Assembly (NCBI GenBank): GCA_021324675.1
Contig: JAJPIR010000111.1
Coordinates: 1 to 64,000, forward strand
Origin: Actinomycetota bacterium
Lineage (GTDB): Bacteria; Actinomycetota; Actinomycetes; Mycobacteriales; Pseudonocardiaceae
Length of the DNA: 64,000 nucleotides
Reading direction: 5' to 3'
Below, one piece after another: positions 49,164 to 57,998 of the stretch (positions are counted from its first letter, which is position 1; each line of letters opens with the position of its first letter). The notes below the pieces were generated by a model. That model was not told the origin of the DNA, made no database searches, and saw only the letters and a list, made by a program, of their open reading frames with translations. A program made the translations under genes and the position numbers.

Positions 49164-50414
49164 ATGAGCGCTGATCGATCACACCGGCTGGACGATGATT
49201 CCACGCCACCCGCCGAACCACTGAGCTCGGTAGCCGGTAACCAACCGTTTTCGATGATCGTAGACCAGCGTGATCCCAAAGTAGTGGTCCTCACTGTGAT
49301 CGGTGAGATAGACATGCTTACCGAATCGCCGCTCGACGAGCATCTCGGTTGGCTTCTTTCCCTGCAGCCGGAACGCTTGATCATCGACCTGAGCCACGTG
49401 TCGTTCCTGGGCGCCGGGACCCTCTCGGTATTGATCAATGCCAGGCGTACCTCCGCCCGGCAAGGCACCACACTGCAGTTGAGAGTCCCGGACCTGCCGG
49501 TTCCAGCTCGAGCGCTGGAATTAACCGGGCTGGACTGCCTGCTGGAAATCGTGCCACCGGCTACCGGCAGCGACGAAACCCACAGTGAGGGCACGACCGT
49601 TTCACCTCCCCCGGAGTCGCCGCTCGGGGTGGGACCAGGACAAGACGAGTACGTGCATCTGTTTCCACTGCACCACCGCTACGCGGAGCTGGCACCCGAT
49701 CGGGCCGAACGGCACCAGGTGCGCGAGGCTCTGATCAATGGTTACCTTCCGCTGGCCGAACACATCGCCCGCCGCTTCACTGGCCGCGGTGAGCCGCTGG
49801 ATGACTTGATCCAGGTAGCCACCGTAGGACTGATCAACGCTGTGGACCGCTTCGAACCCAGCCGCGGCTCCCACTTCCTGTCCTTTGCGGTACCGACGAT
49901 CACCGGCGAACTGCGGCGGTACTTTCGCGACCACGGTTGGTCCACCCGCGTACCGCGCCGAGTGAAGGACCTCTACCTGGCCGTCCGGAGCGCGCTGGTG
50001 GACCTGTCGCAACGGCTGGGCCGGTCACCCCGCCCTAGCGAGATAGCCGATCATTTGGGGATCCCGACCGAGAAAGTGATCGAAGCGCTACACGCGGGAG
50101 AGGCGTATCGAAGCTCATCATTGGACGAGATGCTCAGCTTCGGTGACACCGCCGCAACACACCAAAAGGTCGTCGGTGAATTGGATGCCGAGATGTGGCG
50201 TATCGATGATCGGGAGGCGCTACGCCCCTTGCTCGCCGAGCTCGCTCCCCGGGAACGCACCATCCTCGCACTGCGCTTTTTTCACGAACTCACGCAGGCT
50301 CAGATCGCCGAGCAAGTCGGAATTTCGCAGATGCACGTCTCCCGGGTGCTCCGCCAAACACTGGCCTTTCTCCAGTCACGCATGAGCGAGAGCACTACGT
50401 GCATTGATCATTAA
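49164..50414 (+). CDS. SigF/SigB-family sigma factor with N-terminal STAS domain
   Basis: 416 residues joining two functions that are normally separate. Residues about 29-131 form an anti-sigma-antagonist (STAS) domain: VVVLTVIGEIDMLTESPLDE, LIIDLSHVSFLGAGTLSVLI. The usual phosphorylated Ser position reads as Ala-Gly-Thr. A flexible Pro/Ser linker (132-160) leads to a complete group 3 sigma factor: region 2 (DDLIQVATVGLINAVDRFEP and SFAVPTITGELRRYFRD), region 3 (RLGRSPRPSEIADHLG) and region 4 (ELTQAQIAEQVGISQMHVSR). The STAS part may sequester or sense the anti-sigma kinase in cis. GGAG lies just upstream of ATG 49164. No anti-sigma gene is adjacent. Confidence 0.88.
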   Translation: MSADRSHRLDDDSTPPAEPLSSVAGNQPFSMIVDQRDPKVVVLTVIGEIDMLTESPLDEHLGWLLSLQPERLIIDLSHVSFLGAGTLSVLINARRTSARQGTTLQLRVPDLPVPARALELTGLDCLLEIVPPATGSDETHSEGTTVSPPPESPLGVGPGQDEYVHLFPLHHRYAELAPDRAERHQVREALINGYLPLAEHIARRFTGRGEPLDDLIQVATVGLINAVDRFEPSRGSHFLSFAVPTITGELRRYFRDHGWSTRVPRRVKDLYLAVRSALVDLSQRLGRSPRPSEIADHLGIPTEKVIEALHAGEAYRSSSLDEMLSFGDTAATHQKVVGELDAEMWRIDDREALRPLLAELAPRERTILALRFFHELTQAQIAEQVGISQMHVSRVLRQTLAFLQSRMSESTTCIDH

Positions 50415-50563
50415 CATTTTCGGTCACAATCGAGTAACAAAAATCACATTCCAATAACAAAGGACCGGATTATGTGCCGTCGGCGCCCCAGCGGGTAGCC
50501 GTAATTGTGGCGTCATCAACGATCAACGATGGCGCGCCGATTCGGACAATCAGGGAAGACGTG

Positions 50564-51517
50564 ATGAACACGAAACGACGCGCAGCAACCAGGATGGGTC
50601 TCGTCGCTATCGCCGCTTCGTCGGCGCTGGTACTCGGCGCATGTGGCGGAGGCGGCAACGAGACCCCCGCACAAGGCCAGCACGGGGCACCCGCTCAGAG
50701 CCAGGGCGCTCCCGGCGGGGCTTCCAACGTGAGTACCTGCGTGACCAGCGACAAAGTCACGAGCACTCCGCAGGACTTCGCCGGTAAGCCGGTCACGATT
50801 ACCGGAACGGTGGGTCAAGTCGTCAGCCAGCACGCCTTCACCGTGACCCCCAGCAGTACCAACAGCATCACCGGCAACATGAATCGCGGTAACGCCCAGC
50901 CGGTGCTCTCCGTCAACAAGGAGACCACAGCGCTGAGCCCCGGGGCTCCTGTGCAGGTCGAGGGCACGCTGCAGCCCACCTTCGACCCCAACCAGGCAGC
51001 GACCTACACCGGTGGCAACCTTGGCCAGGGTGATTTCACCGCCTACAACGGCAAGCCCTATGTTCAGGCCGGGTTCGCTGGACCCATCAGCTCGAACCTG
51101 ACCCAGCAGAGCAGCAGCGGCGTCCTCAAGAGCGGCAATTGCGGTGCTGTCAGCGATGTCCTGAGCAACATGCAGACCTACAACGGCCAGCAGATCACGG
51201 TTACCGGGACGGTGGCCCAGGTCCTCGGTCCGCATGCCCTCATCGTTGCGCCTACCGGCAACAACTCTGGGAACACCGGCAACAACGCGCAGACGCTGCT
51301 TGCCGTCGCCAAGGACACCGGGACGCTCACCACCGGATCACCCGTGGAGCTGACCGGCACGTTGCAGCCTGCCTTCGACATCAACCAGGCGACAGCGTTC
51401 GCCGGCAGCAATATCGACCCGGCGGCAATGACGGCCTACAACGGTAAGCCGTACGCCCAGGCTGTGTACGTCGGACCCGTGAGCGCCAACTTGGCCGGCA
51501 ACCAGAACGGGAGCTAA
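50564..51517 (+). CDS. Secreted lipoprotein with two tandem beta repeats
   Basis: 317 residues from ATG 50564. A positively charged start and hydrophobic run (LVAIAASSALVLGACGGGG) give a lipobox with Cys near residue 27, so the protein is probably anchored to the outer face of the membrane. A Gly/Gln-rich linker follows. Two repeats of ~115 residues share ITGTVGQVxxxHAxxVxP, VxGTLQPxFDxNQA and AYNGKPYxQAxxxGP (first about 65-190, second about 200-310). The pattern suggests an OB-like or small beta-barrel fold; no named family recognised. It lies 149 bases after the STAS-sigma gene in an AT-rich gap and could be a target of that sigma factor. Confidence 0.8.
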   Translation: MNTKRRAATRMGLVAIAASSALVLGACGGGGNETPAQGQHGAPAQSQGAPGGASNVSTCVTSDKVTSTPQDFAGKPVTITGTVGQVVSQHAFTVTPSSTNSITGNMNRGNAQPVLSVNKETTALSPGAPVQVEGTLQPTFDPNQAATYTGGNLGQGDFTAYNGKPYVQAGFAGPISSNLTQQSSSGVLKSGNCGAVSDVLSNMQTYNGQQITVTGTVAQVLGPHALIVAPTGNNSGNTGNNAQTLLAVAKDTGTLTTGSPVELTGTLQPAFDINQATAFAGSNIDPAAMTAYNGKPYAQAVYVGPVSANLAGNQNGS

Positions 51518-51533
51518 CGCTCACAACTTCCCG

Positions 51534-51716
51534 CTACTGAGCCAGCGCCGGGAACATGTGGCGGACCAGCCGGAGCACCAGCTGTTCCAACAGGTACGCC
51601 AAGCTGGCGGCCAGCACGTTGATAAGCAACTCTTCCACGGCGGCCAGGTTAGGAACTGGCGATGGCGATGAGGCAAGGCGCAGCGGACTGGTCGGCGACC
51701 TCCGGGTGAACGGCAA
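51534..51716 (-). CDS. Possible small amphipathic protein
   Basis: 60 codons at most. The end AAVEELLINVLAASLAYLLE with LVLRLVRHMFPAL looks like an amphipathic or membrane-associated helix. The N-terminal half is Pro/Ser-rich. The start codon would be TTG without a ribosome site, so this is tentative. Confidence 0.25.
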   Translation of the reverse strand: MPFTRRSPTSPLRLASSPSPVPNLAAVEELLINVLAASLAYLLEQLVLRLVRHMFPALAQ

Positions 51717-51869
51717 GTTGACAGTACTCGCCAGACCACGTACTGCACCGAAGTAAGCAGCGGGTGCGCGCCGGACCGGGCAACAGCCCGGTCCGGCGAA
51801 GCATCTTCACCAGCTACAGCTGCCAGGAAATCCGCCTGGAACGCATGAGGGCCCGGGAGTGAGCCAGCC

Positions 51870-52127
51870 ATGACCAAAGTAGCCGGCCGGCATGCCGCGC
51901 AGCGGGTGAGCAAGCGCCAGGACGTGCGGATTACGTTGCCGGGCTTGGGCACGATCGACCTCGGGCCGCCTGACCAGCTCGCCTACCTCGCCGGAATCGG
52001 CGCACTGGCCGCACTGGAAATCATCGAATGGCCACTGGCGTGCATTATCGCTGCCGGGCACATACTGGCCGATCAGCGGCGCAGCGCCACCCTGCACGCA
52101 TTCGGCGAGGCTCTTGAACAAGCCTAG
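51870..52127 (+). CDS. Small conserved membrane protein, 85 residues
   Basis: A basic N-terminus leads to VRITLPGLGTIDLGPPDQLA, then two hydrophobic segments (YLAGIGALAALEIIEWPLAC, IIAAGHILADQ) and an amphipathic tail ending EALEQA. The TLPGLGTI...PPDQLAYL motif recurs in small actinobacterial membrane proteins as far as I recall; function unknown. GGGAGTGAG precedes ATG 51870. Confidence 0.75.
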   Translation: MTKVAGRHAAQRVSKRQDVRITLPGLGTIDLGPPDQLAYLAGIGALAALEIIEWPLACIIAAGHILADQRRSATLHAFGEALEQA

Positions 52128-52178
52128 AGCGCAAATCCTCTGCCCGATATGGAGTCTATCGGGGGTACCCATCCACCA

Positions 52179-52216
52179 CCTGCTACCTCCCTATGGCGCC
52201 ATATCGCGGTAGCAGG
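52179..52216. terminator. Hairpin between convergent genes
   Basis: CCTGCTACC pairs with GGTAGCAGG, enclosing a 12-bp palindrome TATGGCGCCATA. It lies between the small membrane protein and ubiA stops, so it is a likely bidirectional terminator. Confidence 0.6.
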
Positions 52217-52221
52217 GAATA

Positions 52222-53133
52222 TCAGAGATAGACTGCGGCGATCAGGGTGAGGACCAGGCCGGCACCGAGTACCTGGAGAACGCGGTCCCCAAGAGCAATG
52301 TCCTCCGGTTCGCCGCCATTGCCACCGTCGACGTCAACGGCATAACGCAGCACCGCGATCACGAAAGGCACCAGCGAGATCACCGGCCAGCGTGAGTGGT
52401 TAGCCTGGCTGAGCTGGAACGCCCAGAGACCGTAAGTCATGATCACACCGGTGGCGGACAGGGTCCACACGAACCTCAGGTACGACGACGTGTAGCGCTC
52501 CAACGACTTACGGATCTTCGCGCCGGTGCGCTCGGCGAGCCGGATCTCCGCGTACCGCTTGCCAGCCACCATGAACAGCGACCCGAACGCGGTGGTCAGC
52601 AAGAACCACTGCGACAGCGCGATCTGCGCCGCAGCGCCACCGGCGATAGCCCGCAGCAGGAAGCCTGACGCGACGATGGAGATGTCCACTACCGGCTGGT
52701 GCTTGAGCCACCAGCAGTAGGACAGCTGCACCGCAATGTAGATCACGGTCACGATCGCCAGGTCGGTGGAAGCGATAAATGACGTCACCAGCGCGGCCGC
52801 GAACAGCACACCGGCCACCGCCAACGCCAGCCTGGGTGCCACCACCCCGGCAGCGATCGGCCGGTTGCGCTTGGTCGGGTGCGCTCGGTCTGCTTCAAGG
52901 TCCTGCACATCGTTGACCAGGTACACGCCAGAGGCGGCCAGGGAGAACGCGACAAAGGCGATTCCCACCGCGATGAGCGCCTGCAGGTGGAACAGCACAC
53001 CGCCAGCAAAGGGCGCGGCCAGCACCAGTACGTTCTTCACCCACTGCCGGGGCCGCATCGCACGGACCAACCCGGCGACAGCGTTGAGCGGACCGGCGAC
53101 GGTCTGGTTCTGCCCCGGTGCGGTCGTGGTCAT
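52222..53133 (-). CDS. ubiA: Decaprenyl-phosphate phosphoribosyltransferase (DPPR synthase), UbiA family
   Basis: 303 residues with about nine membrane helices. It transfers 5-phosphoribose from PRPP to decaprenyl phosphate, the first step to the arabinose donor. The first Asp-rich motif is NDVQDLEADRAHPTKRNRP. Other family marks are RPRQWVKNVLVLAAPFAGG, CWWLKHQPVVDISIVASGF and the second loop KRYAEIRLAERTGAKIRKSL. The ATG overlaps the PAP2 stop (ATGA), so phosphatase and synthase are translationally coupled, as with Rv3806c/Rv3807c. Confidence 0.93.
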   Translation of the reverse strand: MTTTAPGQNQTVAGPLNAVAGLVRAMRPRQWVKNVLVLAAPFAGGVLFHLQALIAVGIAFVAFSLAASGVYLVNDVQDLEADRAHPTKRNRPIAAGVVAPRLALAVAGVLFAAALVTSFIASTDLAIVTVIYIAVQLSYCWWLKHQPVVDISIVASGFLLRAIAGGAAAQIALSQWFLLTTAFGSLFMVAGKRYAEIRLAERTGAKIRKSLERYTSSYLRFVWTLSATGVIMTYGLWAFQLSQANHSRWPVISLVPFVIAVLRYAVDVDGGNGGEPEDIALGDRVLQVLGAGLVLTLIAAVYL

Positions 53134-53720
53134 CGCTCCACCCCCTCGCCGGTAGCGGTACCTGCACCGCGCACCCGACCACGGAGCCGCCGCCGCATCC
53201 CCGCGCCGACCACCGCCCCCAGGGCAGAACCCATCAGCACGTCGGTCGGGTAGTGCACCCCCAGCACCAACCTGCTGATCAGCATAGGCGGCACCAGCGC
53301 GGGAGTGAGCCGGCGGCGCAGCAGCCCGCCGTAGAGGATCGCAGCCGCGGTCGTCGAGGCAGCGTGCGACGACGGGAAGGACAGCTGGCTGGGGGTACCC
53401 GCCAGCACCACCACTGTGGGATCCGTGGGGCGCTGCCGGCGCACCACCCGCTTGACCGCGATCGATGCGCCGTGCGCGGCAGCGACCGCAGCCGCAGAGG
53501 CCAACCAGTCCCGCCGGCGCCGCCGGTCGATGAGCGCACCCAGCGCGCCCAACGCCAACCAGCCCAGCGCGTGCTCGCCGAAATGCGACAGCCCGCGGGC
53601 GGCTGTGACCACCTGGGGCACTGCAATCCGGCGCTGCACCGCGGACAGCAGGGCGATTTCCCGCTGCTGTGGATCAGCTTTCGAAATAAGCCCCGAAATA
53701 AACCAGTGTGGCAACATCAC
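53130..53720 (-). CDS. PAP2-family phosphatase (decaprenyl-phosphoryl-5-phosphoribose phosphatase candidate)
   Basis: 196 residues. The three phosphatase motifs are present: KRVVRRQRP, PSSHAAS and SRLVLGVHYPTD, with hydrophobic helices between. In this operon it most likely removes the 5-phosphate from decaprenyl-phosphoryl-phosphoribose to give the DprE1 substrate, as proposed for Rv3807c. Its GTG overlaps the glfT2 stop (GTGA) and its stop overlaps the ubiA start, so all three genes form one coupled unit. Confidence 0.88.
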   Translation of the reverse strand: MMLPHWFISGLISKADPQQREIALLSAVQRRIAVPQVVTAARGLSHFGEHALGWLALGALGALIDRRRRRDWLASAAAVAAAHGASIAVKRVVRRQRPTDPTVVVLAGTPSQLSFPSSHAASTTAAAILYGGLLRRRLTPALVPPMLISRLVLGVHYPTDVLMGSALGAVVGAGMRRRLRGRVRGAGTATGEGVER

Positions 53721-55714
53721 GCGTCGAATACTCGCTTCCAGCCGGTGCGGTCAGTGAGTTGCGCAGCCGCGGCGCGATAGCGCTTGCGCAGCGCCGGGAA
53801 TTCCGCGGCGAGCTGCCGGTGCAGGGCCATCGAGCGGGCCAGCATCGAGCGGAACGCCTGCGGGTCGCGCTTGCGGTAGGTGACGCCACGACCATCAGCA
53901 GTCGAGACGGTCACCCCGTCCAGTGCGGACAGCACGAACCAGCGAGCGTCCTGGCGGGACAGGGCCAGTTGCGGGCGCTGCTGGGCGCGTGGATCGATCG
54001 GTCGCAGCTGGTGCGCCAACCGCTTGAGCAGGGTAGCGCCGATCATGACCGGATTGGTGGGTGGGTTGAGCATGCGTTGCAGGGCAAGCCGGCCGGCGGC
54101 GGGCAGCGGCAACTCCTGGGAATCCACCACCTGCCCGTCGGTGAACTCGGCGCACCGGGCCCGGACCTCACCCAGCACGGTGGGTAGCTTGTCGAACAGC
54201 GCCTGCGGACCGGCCATGAAGTCCCGGATCGCCATCTCTTGGAGCGCCAGCGTGGAGTACTCCATCGCCAGGGCGTGCTTCAAGGCGTGCTTGAGACTGT
54301 CGGCAAGCAGCGCCGTGGGTCGAGTCTCGGTGCCGTGCAATGCCGCGCCGACGAGCCGGTTGCGCAGGTGGAAGTAGGCCTGCCAGTCGGTGGCGTCGTC
54401 CTTGTCGGCGAAGGACATGTGCCAGATCCCGACACCGGGGACGGTCGCGGTGGGGTAGCCAGCTGCCCGGGCTCGCAACCCGTACTCGACGTCGTCCCAT
54501 TTGATGAACAGCGGCAGTGGCAGGCCGACATGTTCGGCGACGGTGCGCGGGATCAGGCACATCCACCAGGCGTTGTAGTCGACGTCGGTGCGCCGGTGCA
54601 TCCAGGCGGTCTCGCGTAGCGAGTGTTGCGCGAAGTCGTGGTCGTACTCGGTGCCTGGTGCTTTGTTCCAGCGCATCCGTCGGCGGTCGACGACCTCGCC
54701 CCAGGCGTGCAGCCGAGACCGGGCCTGGGATTGCAGCATCTGGCCGCCGACCAGCATCGGGCTCCTGGCGAAGCGGGAAAATGCCACCGCGCGCAGGATC
54801 GAGTCCGGTTCTAGGACGATGTCGTCGTCCATGTACAGGATCTGCTCGCAGTCGGTGTTCTCCAGCGCCTCGTACATCACCCGCGCGTAGCCACCCGAAC
54901 CGCCGATGTTGGCCTGATCGATGATCCGCAGCCGATCACCGAGCACGGCCTGTGCTGATGTGAAGCCGTCCTGGTCGCGGACCTTGTTGACACCCTGGTC
55001 GGGGATCACCACTGCGGTCACGACCGAGCGCACCAGCTCGTCTTCACCGATTGCCCGCAGGGTGGCCACGCAGTCGGTAGGGCGGTTGAACGTGGGCATC
55101 CCGATGGTCACCGCGGCGCGGCCGGGCGCGGCCACCGGAGCGTGCCAGCCCCCGGAGTGGAGCACCAACTCCGAGTCCTCAGTGCTGATGTCGAACCAGT
55201 ACCAGCCGCCGTCCTCGAACGGCGTCAGGTCCAGCTCGACGTCCAGCTCTCGACGACCACCCTCAATAAGGTGGCCGTGCACGTGGATCTGGGTCGCATC
55301 GGCCTTCGACCGGTAGATGTCGATGCGTCCTGCGCCTTCGAGGTCCAGCCGCAGCCGCAGCGTGCGCAGCGTGCTCCAGCGGCGCCAGTAACTGGCGGGA
55401 AACGCGTTGAAGTACGCCGCGAACGAGACCTCGGTCTGCGCCGGGACCTGCGCGCTGGTACGGGACAGCGCGCGCACCCGGCGAGCGTTGGGGCTGGCGA
55501 GGGTGACTTCGACGTCCACGTCATGCGGGTTGGCATCGCCAGCAGGAGGCCACACCCGCCGGGCAGCCGCCAGCCGCTCGTCGAGGTAGAGCGCACGGAC
55601 CGCCATGGGGTCGGCCCGGCGAGGAAAGATCACTCGCTGGAGCAGGGTCGAGAATGAGTCGGCCGGTGCGCTGGTGCCCGTGTGGTCCGGGCTACAGACG
55701 GTGCTGCTCGGCAT
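53717..55714 (-). CDS. glfT2: Galactofuranosyltransferase GlfT2
   Basis: 665 residues from ATG 55714 (GGGGAG just upstream). GlfT2 polymerises galactan by alternating beta-1,5 and beta-1,6 links. The order matches: N-terminal beta-barrel (EVSFAAYFNAFPASYWRRWS, PFEDGGWYWFDI), GT2 domain with IGMPTFNRPTDCVATL, NIGGSGGYARVMYEALENTD, metal site YMDDDIVLEPDS, catalytic IKWDDVEYGLRA, and IWHMSFADKDDATDWQAYFH, then a helical C-terminal domain. Of three family members here, this one lies in the ubiA/PAP2 operon as in mycobacteria and is closest by eye to Rv3808c. It is the presumed ortholog. Confidence 0.93.
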   Translation of the reverse strand: MPSSTVCSPDHTGTSAPADSFSTLLQRVIFPRRADPMAVRALYLDERLAAARRVWPPAGDANPHDVDVEVTLASPNARRVRALSRTSAQVPAQTEVSFAAYFNAFPASYWRRWSTLRTLRLRLDLEGAGRIDIYRSKADATQIHVHGHLIEGGRRELDVELDLTPFEDGGWYWFDISTEDSELVLHSGGWHAPVAAPGRAAVTIGMPTFNRPTDCVATLRAIGEDELVRSVVTAVVIPDQGVNKVRDQDGFTSAQAVLGDRLRIIDQANIGGSGGYARVMYEALENTDCEQILYMDDDIVLEPDSILRAVAFSRFARSPMLVGGQMLQSQARSRLHAWGEVVDRRRMRWNKAPGTEYDHDFAQHSLRETAWMHRRTDVDYNAWWMCLIPRTVAEHVGLPLPLFIKWDDVEYGLRARAAGYPTATVPGVGIWHMSFADKDDATDWQAYFHLRNRLVGAALHGTETRPTALLADSLKHALKHALAMEYSTLALQEMAIRDFMAGPQALFDKLPTVLGEVRARCAEFTDGQVVDSQELPLPAAGRLALQRMLNPPTNPVMIGATLLKRLAHQLRPIDPRAQQRPQLALSRQDARWFVLSALDGVTVSTADGRGVTYRKRDPQAFRSMLARSMALHRQLAAEFPALRKRYRAAAAQLTDRTGWKRVFDA

Positions 55715-56064
55715 GAACTCCCCAGTTCCGGCGAGATAGCGGTGTCGGCGTCGCCAGAGGGTAACGCTAGGCGGCAACCCGACATCGGGCGGCCACCCGC
55801 TGGCCGCATACCGGCAGCTGCAACCCGCTGCGCTGGACTCGGCCGCTGGCGCTCCCACCCTACGACGGCGCCGATGGCACCGGCGATCCTGACCGGACAT
55901 TGACCGGAAAACAAACCGACGACACAGGCTACTGCGCGTCCGTCAACGATGCAGTGAGCAGTGAATGCACAGTCTGTTAACGGCGTGCGCATGACCTACC
56001 CACTGCCGATAGTTTATCGCCCGGCTTTGTTCCCAACCTGATTACCGACTCCAGGGGCTGCCGC
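55715..56064. other. Divergent promoter region between two GlfT2-family genes
   Basis: 350 bases separate the glfT2 operon (minus) from the second GlfT2-like gene (plus). It must contain both promoters. Frames through it encode Arg/Pro-rich junk and no repeat or hairpin stands out. Confidence 0.45.
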
Positions 56065-57966
56065 ATGCGTGAATACACCACTGACCAACCGCACAGCGTG
56101 TCCGGCCAGCAACGGATGGTTGTCCAGCGCGCATTTTTCGCGGGCGCGCTCCCGGAGATACCCGACGACCTTTACTGCCGATGCACGAAGGGCATCGTCG
56201 AACGGCGACGGCAGCGCGCCACTATCCAGCCGCACGCTCAACTGTCCACAAACACATTTTTTGGCCGCTTTCCGGCCAGCTATTGGCAGCGGTGGACTGA
56301 TGTGGCCGAGGTCGAGTTCACCGTGATCGCGCGCGGCGCCGGGCGGATTTCTCTGCGAGCGTCGGACATGGCCGGCGAGCCACGCACTGTCGCTACCGCT
56401 GTGATCGACGCAGCGAACAACGAGAAGATCCGCCTGGTGGCGCGCGTCGACCGGTACGTCGACGGCGGAGCGTTGTGGTGGGAAGCAGCCACCGACTCCA
56501 CCGAGCTGGCGCTCGAGTCCGGCCACTGGTCAGTGACCGGACCGGAACGGATCCGCCGGACTGCTGTGGTGATATGCACCTACAACCGCGCCGATGACTG
56601 CCTGCGTACCCTCGACACGCTGGCCCGCGACAGGCTCGCCCTGGCCATGGTGCACACGGTGTATGTCGTCGATCAGGGAAACGACACGGTGGAGTCCCGA
56701 TCGGATTTCGACGCAATCCAGCGCGCCCTCGGCTCGACGCTGTGTTATATCCGGCAATCCAATCTGGGTGGGGCCGGAGGCTTCACCCGCGGGCTATACG
56801 AGATTATGGGAAGCGGCCAGGTCACCCAGTCCCATGTCCTGTTCATGGATGACGACATCCTCCTGGAACCCGATATCATCATCCGTCTTACTAGTTTTGC
56901 CAATTGCACGGTCACGCCCACCATTGTCGGCGGGCAGATGCTTTACCTGCTGCATCCGCACCAGTTGCACGCCGGTGCGGAAGGCACTGACCTGCCGATC
57001 CTGCGCGCTGGGCTGCCCGTTCCCGACGCATTCGTGCAGGCAGATCTGCTCACCAGGCGCCAGGAAATCCGGGTGGACGCGGAATATAATGCATGGTGGG
57101 CCTGCCTGATCCCCTCCGAGGTCGTGGCCGCCATCGGTTACCCGCTGCCGCTGTTTTTCCAGTGGGACGATATCGAGTACGGGCTGCGCGCCGGCGCGCG
57201 TGGCTACCCGACGGTGACCTTGCCCGGGGCCGGGGTGTGGCACGCGGACTTTCATTGGAAGGACTGGGACGACTGGCCACGGTACTTCAGCTTCCGTAAC
57301 GCCCTGATCGTCCACGCGCTGTACGGTCCACCGGCGAGGATGGCCACGGCACGGTTCTTGCTTCGCGAATTGCTGACCTACCTAACCTCGATGCGCTACG
57401 GGCTGGCCGCCACCCTGATCATGGCGGTGGAAGATTTCCTTGCCGGACCCGGTGTCTTGCGTGACGGCGGCGTGGAGGCGTTGGCCACTGTGCGCAAGCT
57501 CCGCGCCGAGTTCCCGGAGACGACCCGCCATCCCGCTTCCGGCACTCCGGGGATCGCCGCGACCGCGATGCCGGTGACCCCGGCCGCACCAACCCCGTCG
57601 AAGCCGCTGCTGGTGCTCGCCAAACGGCTGATCTGGCAGCTTCTCCGGCTGCCCCGGCGCAGTGCCGCGATCAGTGCCCGCGACTCCCACTGGTGGCACG
57701 TCTCGCTGTTCCAGACGGCGGTGGTCACCGATCCCTCGCAGGAGGGTGTCCGGGTCCGCCGGCTAGATCAGGCGTTGCTGTGCAAGCTGGCTGTCGAGGG
57801 AACGCGGGTACTCGCGCATTTCGTGCGAGAGCAGCCACGGGTGCGGCGCACATATCGGGCCGCCATGCCGACACTGACCAGTAGACAGAACTGGAAAAAG
57901 CTCTTCGACACTGTGAAATCCGAAACGGTTATCGATTCCTCCGAGCCCGTACTCGACGCTCGCTGA
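56065..57966 (+). CDS. GlfT2-family glycosyltransferase, divergent paralogue
   Basis: 633 residues. The family order is kept: FFGRFPASYWQRWTDVAEVE in the N-terminal barrel, then VVICTYNRADDCLRTLDTLA, NLGGAGGFTRGLYEIMGSG, metal site FMDDDILLEPD, FQWDDIEYGLRAGARGYPTV and a His in GVWHADFHW. The loop after that His (KDWDDWPRYFSFRN) departs from the DKDDxTDW form of true GlfT2, and the N-terminal domain is shorter. Acceptor or linkage choice is therefore likely to differ. It precedes the polytopic membrane protein by 32 bases and probably shares its transcript. Product unknown; galactofuranose donor is inferred from family. Confidence 0.85.
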   Translation: MREYTTDQPHSVSGQQRMVVQRAFFAGALPEIPDDLYCRCTKGIVERRRQRATIQPHAQLSTNTFFGRFPASYWQRWTDVAEVEFTVIARGAGRISLRASDMAGEPRTVATAVIDAANNEKIRLVARVDRYVDGGALWWEAATDSTELALESGHWSVTGPERIRRTAVVICTYNRADDCLRTLDTLARDRLALAMVHTVYVVDQGNDTVESRSDFDAIQRALGSTLCYIRQSNLGGAGGFTRGLYEIMGSGQVTQSHVLFMDDDILLEPDIIIRLTSFANCTVTPTIVGGQMLYLLHPHQLHAGAEGTDLPILRAGLPVPDAFVQADLLTRRQEIRVDAEYNAWWACLIPSEVVAAIGYPLPLFFQWDDIEYGLRAGARGYPTVTLPGAGVWHADFHWKDWDDWPRYFSFRNALIVHALYGPPARMATARFLLRELLTYLTSMRYGLAATLIMAVEDFLAGPGVLRDGGVEALATVRKLRAEFPETTRHPASGTPGIAATAMPVTPAAPTPSKPLLVLAKRLIWQLLRLPRRSAAISARDSHWWHVSLFQTAVVTDPSQEGVRVRRLDQALLCKLAVEGTRVLAHFVREQPRVRRTYRAAMPTLTSRQNWKKLFDTVKSETVIDSSEPVLDAR

Positions 57967-57998
57967 CCTAGCGTCGCGCACCAAGATAGAGACAACAA

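Noticed and set aside
51534-51716. Confident small gene antisense to the lipoprotein/membrane-protein gap
   Set aside because: Only a TTG start without ribosome site; kept as a low-confidence feature rather than a finding.
53130-55714. Frameshifts between ubiA, PAP2 and glfT2
   Set aside because: The overlaps are ATGA/GTGA start-stop couplings typical of operons, not errors.
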